From NCBI RefSeq assembly GCF_030269925.1, contig NC_085131.1:3734001-3798000 (forward strand): a stretch of 64,000 nucleotides of DNA, in the 5' to 3' direction. The notes under the pieces are model-generated. The model saw only the letters and a program-made list of their open reading frames with translations. It made no database searches and was not told the origin of the DNA. The position numbers were made by a program, and so were the translations under genes. The DNA comes from Bombyx mori (lineage: Eukaryota > Arthropoda > Insecta > Lepidoptera > Bombycidae). Numbering within the stretch: position 1 is the first letter of the stretch; each line of letters begins with the position of its first letter. Shown piece by piece: positions 44,627 to 55,469 of this stretch.

Positions 44627-44837
44627 AGCTTTCGCGGTTACGCTGAAGCTTCCGAAAATAATAAACGCGATATTAAATCGTAAGGTTAAAATGTCTATGC
44701 GTAAACCAAAGCAAATCGAAGTATTTGTGTATAAAAAATTACTAGTATGTAATAGTATTTTAAACTCGTTATCCCATGTTCGTAAGTGCATTTGGTCAAA
44801 GTTACATCTAGCGACATCTATTGTTAATAGAGATTAC
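44627..44837 (-). other. Lobo intron 1, 5' end
   Basis: Donor CAG|GTAATC at 44838/44837. The intron extends to 38451 (6.4 kb), most of it retroelement. Confidence 0.6.
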
Positions 44838-45263
44838 CTGTAATCCACATTCGTTTGGCGCTTGTAGCAACAAAGGTTTCCGAGGTTTAAAATGAAATAA
44901 GAACTGTCGCCTAAAACATTCCGCATAAGCAAGTAGTAAGCGTTCTTTTGGACTGTTCGTGTAGTAGCTTTCTGGAAATTTAGTTCTCGTCTCGAACACT
45001 GGTTCGACTATATCCGGCCAGCATAAGTTTATCACACCGAGCTCATAGATGGTGTTGTTCAACGTTTCTAATGTTAAAGGTTCATTCACATCTTTCAAAC
45101 TAAACACTTTAGGAGATATTTCATCGAATTCTTCTTCTTTATCTGGTTCATCTAATATCTCACTCGCTACATTTTCATTTACCTCCAATAAAGGGTCCAG
45201 AGGCTCCAATTCCGATTTCCTTTCTGTCCCAAACGTTTCTGATTGTAGTTTTGGAACACTCAT
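44838..45263 (-). CDS. lobo: DRC7/lobo homologue, coding exon 1 (N-terminus)
   Basis: 142 codons from ATG (45263) to CAG|GTAATC. The first 60 residues are acidic and poorly conserved. The diagnostic block is SYYTNSPKERLLLAYAECF, then RRQFLFHFKPRKPLLL, then NECGLQ, the N-terminal signature of dynein regulatory complex subunit 7 (CCDC135; Drosophila lobo, needed for sperm flagellar function). The protein is part of the nexin-DRC linker that holds axonemal doublets and tunes dynein. Only about 184 residues (with exon 2) of a protein of roughly 850 are visible. It is divergently arranged with the CHP1 homologue, 1.1 kb away. The frame continuing past 44838 to a stop at 44808 is intronic read-through. 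Confidence 0.85.
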
Positions 45264-46361
45264 TGTAGATGATTAAGCTACAACTTCTATTAATTGGATT
45301 CATTTAACATAAACATGACTAGAATACTCAAATTTCAGTTACCTACGCAACCACGTAACTTTCCTGAATACAGCTGTTTTCAGTGTAACATTCTATTTCC
45401 CTTAGTAATTTCAAAATTTCATAGCAATATCAAAACGTTAGGGTACGTTTGTGTTGCAAGCTAAAAACTATTGCCATCGATTAGGATGGCTTGGAACTTC
45501 TGAGGATAAAACGACCACAAAAGCCAAAACTATGTTAAACGTTAAATTATAATACGATACATAGGTTGGGGGAAATAAAAATTTGACACGACAGTATAAA
45601 ATGTACATAAACAGTATAAAATTCTAGCTAAAAAGACCATGACAACCGCTCGTGCAATGCGCAAGGTTATGTGAATTTAGTAAATTGACAAGTTTACATG
45701 TAAAATAATATCATATTTAAATCCAATTCTAGCAAAAACATAGCAAAAAACACTACCTTTCAATTTTTTTAATTCAGATCTTCAGCTGCCTTATCGCTTT
45801 AAGCTGGAATTATTTAGTGCTTATACCCGTGCGGCCCTCCAAAAGCCTTTTCACAATAACCATTTTAGTATGTGTAAAATTTCGTACACGCCTAAATCTT
45901 ATCCTATCTGGTGTAATTAAAGCATTGTCTGCCAAATTCATAATTTAACATACAGGTTTGAGGTCGGAATTTTTTCTAGAGCCAGAATCGAAAAAATCAT
46001 TAGCAACACTATTCAAGTCTGCATACATGTCACAATTACTGTCACTCTCAAATGTCAAAAAGTAAAATGTCAGTGACAGTCTGATCGTGAACATTTCTCA
46101 ATTTTCCATAGACCTACAATTTTCTCATCAGTTGATTGGCAAAATACTTCAAATCAAATTAGGAAATTTAATTTTTTCACTGTTATTTCAAATGGAATAG
46201 TTATATACATTTCATGTTATAAAAATTTTGAAAAACATAACTATCACACATAACCAATGTAAATTATTAAATAAATTCTGCGGTTAATTAATAATTAAGT
46301 GCTATCAGGGCTCCCTTATCAAAGGTCTTGGCACAAAGGTTAGTAGTGATTTCACAGAAAG
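45264..46361. promoter_or_regulatory. Divergent intergenic region between lobo and CHP1
   Basis: 1.1 kb without repeats or open frames of note. An X-box-like motif (GTTACCTACGCAAC, 45338-45351) lies 75 bp upstream of the lobo ATG. A 9-bp inverted repeat (ACTGTCACT/AGTGACAGT, 46038-46046 and 46072-46080) with extra TGTCA copies lies about 300 bp upstream of the CHP1 ATG. It is likely to hold both promoters; no TATA box was identified. Confidence 0.5.
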
Positions 46362-46428
46362 ATGGGAAATAAGTCGTCTTTGTTGTTGAGAGAGGAGGAA
46401 ATTGCACAAATACAGGAAGAAACCGGGT
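46362..46428 (+). CDS. elm: CHP1/elm homologue, coding exon 1
   Basis: ATG at 46362, 22 codons plus one base, donor GGGT|GTAAGT. It encodes MGNKSSLLLREEEIAQIQEE. Gly2 followed by Asn/Lys/Ser is a good N-myristoylation signal, as in CHP1, which is membrane-anchored that way. Confidence 0.92.
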
Positions 46429-46604
46429 GTAAGTTATTTTCCTTATTAAATCAATTGTTTGTTATTGTAATTATTTATGATGTAGTCATCAAGTGATATG
46501 TCCATGCATACTTTAATGAAATTACTAAACATCAGTAACATTTAAAATGCACTGAAACTGATTGAAACACCATTCTGTACCTAATCAATGTTTAACATTT
46601 TCAG

Positions 46605-46868
46605 TCACACCTAATCAAATAGAACGCCTTTATTCCCGATTCACATCACTAGACAAAAATGACTGCGGAACATTATCTCGTGAGGACTTCCTGAGAATTC
46701 CAGAGTTAGCAATCAATCCACTAAGCGAGAGAATTGTGCAATCATTCTTTGCTGAAAGCCACGATGACAGAGTTAACTTCCTGCAGTTCATGAGGGTTCT
46801 TGCACACTTTAGGCCCATCAAGAAGAATAGGGAAAATAAACTCAATTGCAGAGAAGAAAAATTGAGGT
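46605..46868 (+). CDS. elm: CHP1/elm homologue, coding exon 2 (EF-hands 1-2)
   Basis: Acceptor TTTTCAG|TCACACC, donor AGGT|GTAAGT; phase 1 at both ends. It encodes residues 23-110: RLYSRFTSLDKNDCGTLSRE, then RIPELAINPLSERI, then FLQFMRVLAHFRPI. The EF-1 loop (39-50) has Cys at position 5 and Asp at position 12, and EF-2 is degenerate, so neither should bind calcium. This is the pattern in CHP1, where only EF-3 and EF-4 bind. Confidence 0.95.
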
Positions 46869-47224
46869 GTAAGTAAAAAATTGTCTGTAAACTTTAGTAA
46901 CCATTTTACATTAGATGGGCTATTGTAACCCATCGCAAAACATTCACATTAGTCTAAGGTTTATGCCATTTACATTGTCTAGTGTCTGAAAACTAGATGT
47001 AATCCTATATAAAAGGAGGAAGGCGAGTTTGAGAAATCTTGTGTTAAATGGGGGTTACTTGAAGTCAAAAAGTCACCATCTCACACCACCTTCGACGATA
47101 ATGTATCTCTTTTAAATACATATGAAATCAGCCCCAAGCTATTTCTGTCCACTTCTAACAGGCTACTGCCGAAAAAATTCTAGATCATCATTAAGCTATA
47201 AATAAAAATGAGTTTTACTTTCAG

Positions 47225-47318
47225 TTGCATTTTCTATGTATGATCTGGACAGTGATGGTAAAATATCCAGAGATGAACTCCTCGCTATACTGCACATGAT
47301 GGTTGGAGCCAATATTAG
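47225..47318 (+). CDS. elm: CHP1/elm homologue, coding exon 3 (EF-hand 3)
   Basis: Acceptor TTTCAG|TTGCATTT, donor TTAG|GTAAGA. It encodes FAFSMYDLDSDGKISRDELL and then AILHMMVGANI. The loop D117-L-D-S-D-G-K-I-S-R-D-E128 is a canonical calcium site. Confidence 0.95.
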
Positions 47319-48070
47319 GTAAGATAAATTGTCTGTTCAGTTAATTTTTATGAAAAATAAAATCAAATTCAAATATAAGTAGCTGTTCCAATTATATATA
47401 TAACTGTTGATGGTTGGACAAATGATTGGCATGCCTGATTTTAGGTGATTGTTGCCACCTTTTTTCTGACAGGTCGAAATCTCAATTATATTGTGTCACA
47501 ATTTTTTTTTGTATTTCTCGAAATATTTATCTGAAAGTTTTAATACTTTAATTGCATGATATTTGTTTATGGAATTGGTTTTGCGTCATACACGTTGCTT
47601 GCAATCTCTTATCAGTCAATTTAATTTATCAAACATACTTCAACAATACAAACTTATTGATTTGTTATAATATAAACAATAATTATGCAGTACAAAATGA
47701 TTGATTCAAACTTGAAATATTTTGTAAAAAATTCTTTCTGTGATACAATATTATTAAAATTCATTAATCAACCGAGATTAAAACACATTTAAAAACCAAA
47801 ACCAAAGTGAACTAAAAATGACAAAATTGTTTTTGTATCATGACAATCCAGGTTGAGGTATTTGGCCAAAGGAATAAAATTATTGCATTGTCATTGAGCA
47901 ATTATTGGACAAGCAAGCAAATTAATTGAACGACTTAAAGTTGGTTAAAAGAAAATAATTCCATTTCACAAATACATAGATACAGATCAAGCCAATGAAA
48001 ATGTGTGTATAAAGAATTTTCCTTTGAATTACTAAGAGATAATAAAATAATTTTTCTTTTGGAATTCCAG

Positions 48071-48215
48071 TGAGGAACAGCTGACGAGTATTGCTGAACG
48101 AACAATCATTGAAGCGGACACTAACAATGACCAAATGATATCCTTCGAGGAGTTCTGCCGGGCTCTTGAGAGGACCGATGTGGAACAAAAGATGTCCATT
48201 CGATTCCTCAATTGA
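48071..48215 (+). CDS. elm: CHP1/elm homologue, coding exon 4 (EF-hand 4, C-terminus)
   Basis: Acceptor AATTCCAG|TGAGG; stop TGA 48213-48215. EF-4 loop 158-169 (D-T-N-N-D-Q-M-I-S-F-E-E) keeps the ligands but has Gln instead of the usual Gly at position 6. The C-terminal DVEQKMSIRFLN matches the highly conserved CHP1 tail. All four exons join in phase to a complete 189-residue protein (human CHP1 has 195). Family role: an obligate partner of NHE-type sodium/proton exchangers and a regulator of membrane trafficking. The gene is convergent with sec23. Confidence 0.95.
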
Positions 48216-50259
48216 CCTCCAAACTCTTGAACCGCGTACATCAAGTACATTCTGACAATTGTACTAATAGTCATTGTCTATGGGCTCTACAAGAAAAAAT
48301 GAACAATTTATGCGAAACTTGTACATATTTACTGAACTTATCGTGAAGGGTTAACTAGTTAGATACTTATCATGGGGGCAGCGTATTTATTTTCTTTTTT
48401 TTTATTAAGTTAAGATTCATGGTTGTTTTTTCTATTAAATTGATTAAAAGATAAACTGCACGATAAAAGGAATTAATAGATATCCAATTTTAAAAACTTT
48501 CATACTTGAAGAGTTAACATGTTCCGTGCCAAACAATGTACACGTGAATTGTTATTCAGGCAGTTTCATTTATTAACTAAATATTGTTATATTACACCAT
48601 AAAATTATTAATTATTTTTTATTTAACAGTTGAACAAATAAGTTTTTTGCGTTGCATTGTGAATATTATTTGTTGTAATATATTTGTTAATATATTGCTT
48701 CTTGTACCAATAGCAGTATGTACACGCGACACGGAACGTGTTAACTGAAAAACAGTTGTGCTGAAATGTCATATTTTAAAAGTATCGCATTACCTTTCGA
48801 TTATAAGCAAAGGCGGTTTAGGTTTTACAGTTAAGCTCCTGTGCACACCACGTTTTTTAAACGCGTTTTTATCCTACAGAGCGGTTTGTTGTCGTCTGTA
48901 TCGATACAAACGCGTATTTGAATTTATACAGGTGTGCAAAGGTCTACAGCCTTCGTCTGACTTGCGAGCGTATCGCGTCTGTATCGCTACAAACGCGCGT
49001 CGACGCCGTGTTTAAAACCGTGGTGTGCACAGACCCTAACTTAACATTTGATTCACCATAGCAAATATAGACGTTACATTATATTGTTTAAGCACGCAGA
49101 AATATGCCTGACCGGTATAATGTAATATTTTATTTGTATATCACGGTTTTAATTTGTAGAATATAATTTATTTAAACATTGCAAACGGTCAATGCTATCT
49201 TGTGATACTTGTTAACGTTTAGTGTAGGGAAATTTTGAAATTAGGTATTATAGATAGGATGAAACAAAGCATCACTCAAGTTTCCAATTGAAGGAGCTCT
49301 TAGGCCATCTGTTTGTACTGACATGTCATAATTGAAATGTGTCTATAGATAAAATCAATGTAGTAGGTCTTTGTAGTCTAGTGTGCAGTATTAGAAAAAT
49401 GTAGTTATACAACAATTGGTATTTGATACCTTTATAGCAAAAATAACATAATACATAGTAAGAATACTTAGTAATGGCGAAATTTATTTAAAATATAATA
49501 AAAACAGCTATAAATATTTAATTTATACAAACTTTAGTTTCAATCAGTGTCATACATAGCCCCACGTTTATAACTTTTAAAACTAGTAAATTGAAGCACG
49601 CTATCTAGGGAATATAGATAAATGATTAGTCAATGATCATAATGCCGTTCAAATAGGGTTTCTCTTTAAGGGAAAAATATAGAAGCAACTATAAAGATGT
49701 ATGACTGATTGAATAACGCAATCATGATTTGATTGTGGTACCAGAGTGGACCAGAAGAATCGCGTTACCAAATACTAATCGGATATGGGCTGTCTAATTT
49801 ATTTACATAATAATTATTGTATGGTGTTACAAATGGAAATAAATGTTTCACCAAACTATCGCTTTGTTTTTTTTGCCGTTCGTCTGCGCGCGTTCGGTAC
49901 GTACCAAATTCTAAGCTTAGTGTCTCACACTTTTTTTGTGATGTAAAAAAAGTTTTAATGACATTTATTGTCTGTGAGACCGGACGTGCTGGTGCACTAA
50001 ATATGCGTCGCCAGTAACAAAGATACAAATCCCAACCAAGTTTGAAGTAAATGTTTCTAAAGGATGTTAGAAATATTTATCGTAGTGCACAAGAATACAT
50101 TGGCGGACGAAAATGTCTAAGGCATTCCCTACCAGTGAACAAAGCGTGGAGTAGTGTTGAGCTAGCTGCATTGGTTTATTCAAAATCTATTAGGTATATA
50201 AATACATATACAAAACACATGCAGTATAAATTTAGAGATTTAACATACATCGCCGTAAA
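48216..50259. other. CHP1 3' UTR and convergent intergenic stretch
   Basis: The 3' UTR follows the stop; an AATAAA lies near 49495, but shorter ends are possible. One MITE is listed separately. Open frames at 48758-49015 and 49817-50017 are not genes: the first is the MITE and the second has no supporting features. Confidence 0.4.
48836..49035. mobile_element. PIF/Harbinger-like MITE
   Basis: Imperfect terminal inverted repeats of about 25-30 bp: left CTGTGCACACCACGTTTT, right (reverse-complemented) CTGTGCACACCACGGTTT. TAA is next to both ends, matching the TWA target duplication of PIF/Harbinger elements. About 200 bp, GC-richer and CpG-rich inside (TACAAACGCG repeated), non-coding. Confidence 0.65.
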
Positions 50260-50563
50260 TCTATACATATAAATAAAATTGGAGTGCCTGTTTGTAATAT
50301 TGAAATAACCGCTTTTTACGGTACCTACACACCTACACAAAAATAATACTTTTTTTTTAATTTTTGTCTCTCTGTTTGTTCCGGATAATCTCAGGAATGG
50401 CTGGACCGATTTTGACGGAACTTTCACTGATAGGTAGCTGGATGATATAAGGAGTAACTTAGGCTACTATTTTTAGACTAGCCTCGCCCTGCGGCGTCAT
50501 CCGCGGTACGACAATAACCGCGGTGGGTAACGCGCAATGGGTAACATCGCGGTACTCAGCTAG
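50260..50563 (+). mobile_element. Non-autonomous Helitron-like element
   Basis: Starts TCTATACATATAAATAAAAT after A and ends GTACTCAGCTAG before T. A 6-bp inverted pair (ACCGCG/CGCGGT) precedes the CTAG end. It shares GAATGGCTGGACCRATTT with the copy at 63261. Confidence 0.65.
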
Positions 50564-50643
50564 TATAATATAAAATAAACAATTTACACATCCATATATT
50601 ATTTCGATTGAATATCCATTTTGAACAAAGTTATTTACTGCTA

Positions 50644-50765
50644 TTACTGTTGGTAGGACGTAGGACGTCTTGTGAGTCCGCACGGGTAAGTACCACCACC
50701 CTGTCTATTTCTGCTGTGAAGCAGCAATGCGTTCCGGTATGAAGGGCGGGACAGCCGTTGTACTT
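50644..50765 (+). repeat. SINE (Bm1-like) 5' body piece, 3' end missing
   Basis: ACTGTTGGTAGGACG to GACAGCCGTTGTAC, then unrelated sequence. Loss of the 3' end is unusual for a retroposed copy and implies a later deletion. Confidence 0.75.
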
Positions 50766-51034
50766 TAAAGGGTGTCTCAAACATACATTTTAGTCTTGCA
50801 TTGAAATTGTAGGACACTGATGATCAGTTATCGTGCTGGGAGATGGTTGATACATATAGTGTTAAATGAAAAAAGTTTTTTTTACATTACAACATAATAA
50901 TATCTTTTGTCAAAGATGTTTCAAGCGCGATAGAGGACCACGCTAATCGCGACTAGGTGGATTAGCAAAGTTAAGCAATCAAATGCAGTCATTAAAGAGC
51001 TAAATAAATGCCGCGTATTTTGAAAAAAAAACAC

Positions 51035-52165
51035 AAATTTCATAAACATTTTATTCCATATTATAATTTACAATAATTTGTAGAAAATATAACTTAAAAG
51101 TATTATTAATTAATGAAATTTAATTTTTCCATACACACAAAATCTACATAACAGCACTCCCTATGTGTTGAAATTAGAACTCTTACATACAAACGTCTTC
51201 TAGCTATTATTAGTTTTACATATTGAATACAATCAGGAATAAACATTACAAAGCTATGGGAAATCGTTTTTAATATCTACATATATTGATGGACTCCAAT
51301 TTTATTGTATGTTTCAATCTCAGCACAAAAAAATACTTTCTGAGTCACCGCAAGCTTATTATCATCCAGTACTAGGAATCCCATTAACAGCATCTCAAGT
51401 GGCCAGAGGCCAAACATTCAGCATACCAGTACCAACATCCAGGTGTCCTAAGTCACAGGAGGTTCAATTGTGACCTCAAAAACATTCGTTAAACGGTAGA
51501 GCTCTTTATCTAAAGTATACATAAGAATACTTCAGGAGCGAATGGTTAATGAAAGTGATCCCTATACCCTCAAAACCGACAAAAGCAAAAGTTTAACAGG
51601 TAAGCAACGAATTCCTCTTAGACACCTGTGTAAAAACTATTTCATTATATGAGTGAATTACAACTAAGATCTATACGTAAACAAATTTAATTGGATTTAA
51701 GTAACACTCGAACTTTCTTATGTCCCGCGATCACATCTGTGCACGAAGCATTCAATCCGATATACTATCTAACGAAATAATAAAGGTCCGTTTGAAAAGC
51801 CATTTCGTTAAATCTACAGTGTTTGTCACGAATCACAGTTGACTACGGAAAGGTTTGACTTAGACGAAGGCAGTCTCTTGAATACGAACTTCGAGAATGT
51901 CAGAATATTATTGCCTAGTTTAAACACTCGAAAGTCCAAGTCTTCTTCAAGGTTGAAATATTAGGCTTTTATATAAAAAGTCGAAGATCTTAGAGGTGTT
52001 CTGGCACGCCAAAATCTCTTGCGATGACCTCGCAGCTCGTATTCAAGAAATCACTTGTCAACTGTCATCTTTGTCGTCTGTCACTTGTCATCAGCCTAAG
52101 TTCGGTGTTGTCAACTTTGTAACGTTTGATCAATATAGGGAAAAGTTTTAGTTTCATAGGAAAAA
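51035..52165 (-). other. Probable 3' UTR of sec23
   Basis: Follows the sec23 stop on the minus strand. An AATAAA (complement of 51050-51055) sits about 1.1 kb downstream. The stretch is free of the window's repeats. It contains clustered TGTCA/TGACA motifs near 52040-52105. Confidence 0.5.
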
Positions 52166-52276
<111 letters not shown>

Positions 52277-52323
52277 TCAATTCTCTTGAAATTTTAAGTA
52301 AAATTTACCAACACCAGTATAAT

Positions 52324-52760
52324 ATGCACCCTCAATGCAGTCATTTTAACAATCTATACACTATAATAGTTTATCACAGCATCACAAACTTTAACGTAAA
52401 ATTTATAATGTCATTCAACCAAAAATATAGCATTTGCCCGTATGAATTAACAAAAAAATCATTTATTTATTTACCCACATACAAACGTAACAATGTCAAG
52501 TACGTATCTAATGAATTTTTATTACGATAAATGTGAAGTCAACCACATTTAATAATTTGCCATTGAAGTTTACCAAAAGCTTTTTAAATGAAAATATATT
52601 TAAAAATGATTCATCGTGTTTCATGCAGGAAACAAAAAAAAACATGCATTGTGTTACAAAAATTAGTTACAAAAGAAAGAAAAAAAGCAATCAAAAGACC
52701 GAAGCAAGCTGGCATTCTTTTGAAAAACAATCTCGTACTCATTTATATTTCTTTAATTAA
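52324..52760 (+). other. Sec23 intron sequence, AT-rich, no gene
   Basis: Two short plus-strand frames (52324-52530, 52533-52760) are open by chance in AT-rich intron. No splice signals, conserved motif or repeat were seen. Confidence 0.4.
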
Positions 52761-52897
52761 ATAACAGTCCTTATTGTTTTTAATTCGTTTTGTCCGTGTG
52801 TCATAACGATTTTATTTAGAGACTCGGACACGTTTCAACTTCATTCAGTAAAGAGGATAGATCAATAAGCGGTTTAAAATGCTGATATCTCATTACG

Positions 52898-53098
52898 ACG
52901 TAAGCCCACTGAGTTTTTCGCCAGATCAGATCTTCTCAGTGGATCGCTTTTCCGATCCGGTGGTAGATTCTGTGAAGCACGGCTCTTGCTAGGGCCAGTG
53001 TTAGCAATACCTCCGGTTTGAGCCCCGAGAACTCATCTACGCGCTAGGGTAACGCTGATATAGCCTTTCAAGGCTATCAGCATAAGTAGAAAAAAAAT
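52898..53098 (+). repeat. LINE 3' end (BMC1-like) in sec23 intron
   Basis: The hairpin loop has an ATCAGATC mini-duplication (GCCAGATCAGATCTTCTC). The tail ends CATAAGTAGAAAAAAA. Confidence 0.8.
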
Positions 53099-53356
53099 AA
53101 TTACGTCGTATTTCAACAAAAGAATGTCAGCCCTTATTATTAAATTAGTAAAAATTAAGGACACCCAACACCCAGATTGTAAATATAAAAGGTATATACC
53201 GCAGATGGTATCGGCATCGCCTGGATATCGCCAAACAAAGATGAAACAAAAAAAAAACAATAATTTTCACACCGTGCTTGCTCTACACGACAACTCTATA
53301 CATGCTCGGTTAAGTAGTTAAACTTTCTTTTTTGTTTTCGGAAGGCACACACTTCA

Positions 53357-53590
<234 letters not shown>

Positions 53591-53857
53591 CTATCTCGTT
53601 CTCTCGCAGCCTAAATCCTGTGGATGTTTATAGTTTATCGCTTATAGAGCATTGCCTCCGTTTCGTCTAGTTCCATCATCAGAACAATGTTATAGAAGTT
53701 TTCACTTCAAAATGTATATTGTGTAGTAGATATTATCTAACCTATTTCTACCTTAAAGCATTTTTGGGATCCAGTTTACAGGTTAGAACAGTGTTTATTA
53801 CATTGCAATTAAGATTTCGATCAGACGTATCGAACTAACTACGGCATGGACACACCC

Positions 53858-54137
53858 AGTCATCGTTCTCGTCGAACCAACCCGTCGATTGCGACGAAGG
53901 ACGAGTAAATTAACCCACAGACACAGCCTACTGAGTTTCTCGCTGGACCTTCTCAGTGGGTCGCGTTTCCGATCCGGTGGTAGATTCTGCGAAGCACTGC
54001 TCTTGCTAGAGTTAGTCAGGTTTGAGCCTAGTAAGCTCTGCTCCTAGTTCGATGAATCTAGAATAACCCCTCGAGGTTATAAGAATAGGTAGAAAAAACA
54101 ACACACGTGGAAGATCCGGCGAGAAACTCAGTGGGCT
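53858..54137. repeat. Two LINE 3' pieces in sec23 intron
   Basis: 53858-54096 is a plus-strand copy (CCAGTCATCGTTCTCGTCG to AATAGGTAGAAAAAAC). 54110-54137 is a 28-bp minus-strand hairpin remnant (GAAGATCCGGCG..CTCAGTGGG). The remnant lies 125 bp upstream of the nested gene's start. Confidence 0.75.
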
Positions 54138-54261
54138 AGCGCTAAAATTACATAAGTGCTGCCACACTCACAACTCTAATTGAAAAATACGATCCACTGT
54201 GTTCGTCTTGAATTGTGATCGAAACAATGAAACAACGAGTCGACGGCGATAAGCCTGTACA

Positions 54262-54355
54262 ATGCTGTGCCGCGCGTTGCTGACAATTGTTGTTGTAACA
54301 TGTACGTTAAACAAAACGAGCGGTCAGGGAAACACGCGTTTGTTACAAATAAAGG
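54262..54355 (+). CDS. Unrecognised secreted-protein gene, predicted exon 1 (signal peptide)
   Basis: The ATG at 54262 opens MLCRALLTIVVVTCTLNKTSGQ: a short basic start, a hydrophobic core and a small-residue cleavage region, a textbook signal peptide. I predict the donor AAGG|GTATAA at 54355/54356 (not consensus beyond GTA) because it is in phase 1 and joins exactly with the next exon. An alternative would be an unseen exon 1 elsewhere; this is the least certain exon of the gene. Confidence 0.45.
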
Positions 54356-54708
54356 GTATAATAAATATGTAATAAAAAAAATAATACACTAAACACTAGT
54401 CGTAACGTGTAACGTGCGAACGTCAAATTGCGCGATATTGATCGAAAAACGTTTCTAAGATTTAATCCCGTATTATTTTTATTAGAAAATTACATTGAAC
54501 ACGAGATTAAACGGATTTTGAACATATCAAAAAAACGCACGAGATACTAATTTAAAAACGTCGATAAATTTTCGAAATATCAATTTGAATGTCTCATTAT
54601 TGAGTTACATAATTGCGCAACATAAAAAAAAGTTAATTCATAATGTTATATGAATATTCATTCGAATATTTTAGTGATTTTTTTTACGACAGGACAATGA
54701 AATTTCAG

Positions 54709-54817
54709 ATCTTCTATGTCTATTATTATTGAGCGGTTTACAAAAGGGGGATTTGAGTGAGAATATTGTGAAAAAACTTCAAAAGTACAACGTAAACATT
54801 GACGATGTGGCGAATTT
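54709..54817 (+). CDS. Unrecognised secreted-protein gene, exon 2
   Basis: Acceptor ATTTCAG|ATCTTC (an earlier acceptor at 54692/54693 is possible but does not match exon 1 in phase); donor AATTT|GTGAGT, phase 2. It encodes DLLCLLLLSGLQKGDLSENI, then VKKLQKYNVNIDDVANL, which looks like two amphipathic helices. Confidence 0.6.
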
Positions 54818-54910
54818 GTGAGTTTTATTGTATTTTTTTTTGTTTTTTTTGGTTTTTCCAATACAAAATGTACATTTATTCCAGCATTCGTTACATCTTT
54901 TATATTGCAG

Positions 54911-55020
54911 AAATATAGCAAGTGCATGTAAAAATCTTTCGATTATAAACACTCCTGTTGAAATCTACGAAGCGAGGAATGATGAAAAAAAATTCACTTA
55001 CAATAACACAAAATCATTAG
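54911..55020 (+). CDS. Unrecognised secreted-protein gene, exon 3
   Basis: Acceptor TATATTGCAG|AAATATAGC, donor TTAG|GTAATG, phase 1. It encodes NIASACKNLSIINTPVEIYE and then ARNDEKKFTYNNTKSL. The following intron holds a SINE piece. Confidence 0.65.
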
Positions 55021-55301
55021 GTAATGTAATTTTAGTTGATTTTCTAAATGACAATAACTAGTAAAATTTCTTTATAATGTTACATATTCTCGTTTGCGAT
55101 ATAATAAGTAATATATAAAAAACTCTATGCGTTTTTTAGAGATAAAACCTAATTGATAACTGAAACATAACGTGAAAATATTCAAGCATCTGTTTACATA
55201 TGATATTTATAATAGCACGCCAAAACACTGTAGATACCGCTTAGCTGTGTGGCAACATAGAATAAAGTTAATCAAAAAAAGTTGTTAACGGCGAAATCGT
55301 C

Positions 55302-55406
55302 TTTTTTTTATTGCTTAGATGGATGGACGAGTTCACAGCCCACCTGATGTTAAGTTGTTACTGGAGCCCATAGACATCTACAACGTAAATGCGCCACCCA
55401 CCTTGT
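55302..55406 (-). repeat. SINE (Bm1-like) 3' piece within the nested gene's intron
   Basis: TTTTTTTATTGCTTAGATGGATGG to GCGCCACCCACCTTG only. It sits about 65 bp before exon 4 and splits neither exon. Confidence 0.8.
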
Positions 55407-55469
55407 AAAACCGTCTCTAGATATTAGTACATATGTATTTAAACAATATTTTGAAAATAAACTTTTCAG

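Noticed and set aside
48758..49015. An 85-codon gene downstream of CHP1
   Set aside because: The frame lies mostly within a MITE with terminal inverted repeats.
54669..54692. Alternative start or acceptor for nested-gene exon 2 (ATG at about 54654, or acceptor at 54692)
   Set aside because: The ATG runs into an early stop, and the earlier acceptor does not match the signal-peptide exon in phase; it remains possible if exon 1 lies elsewhere.
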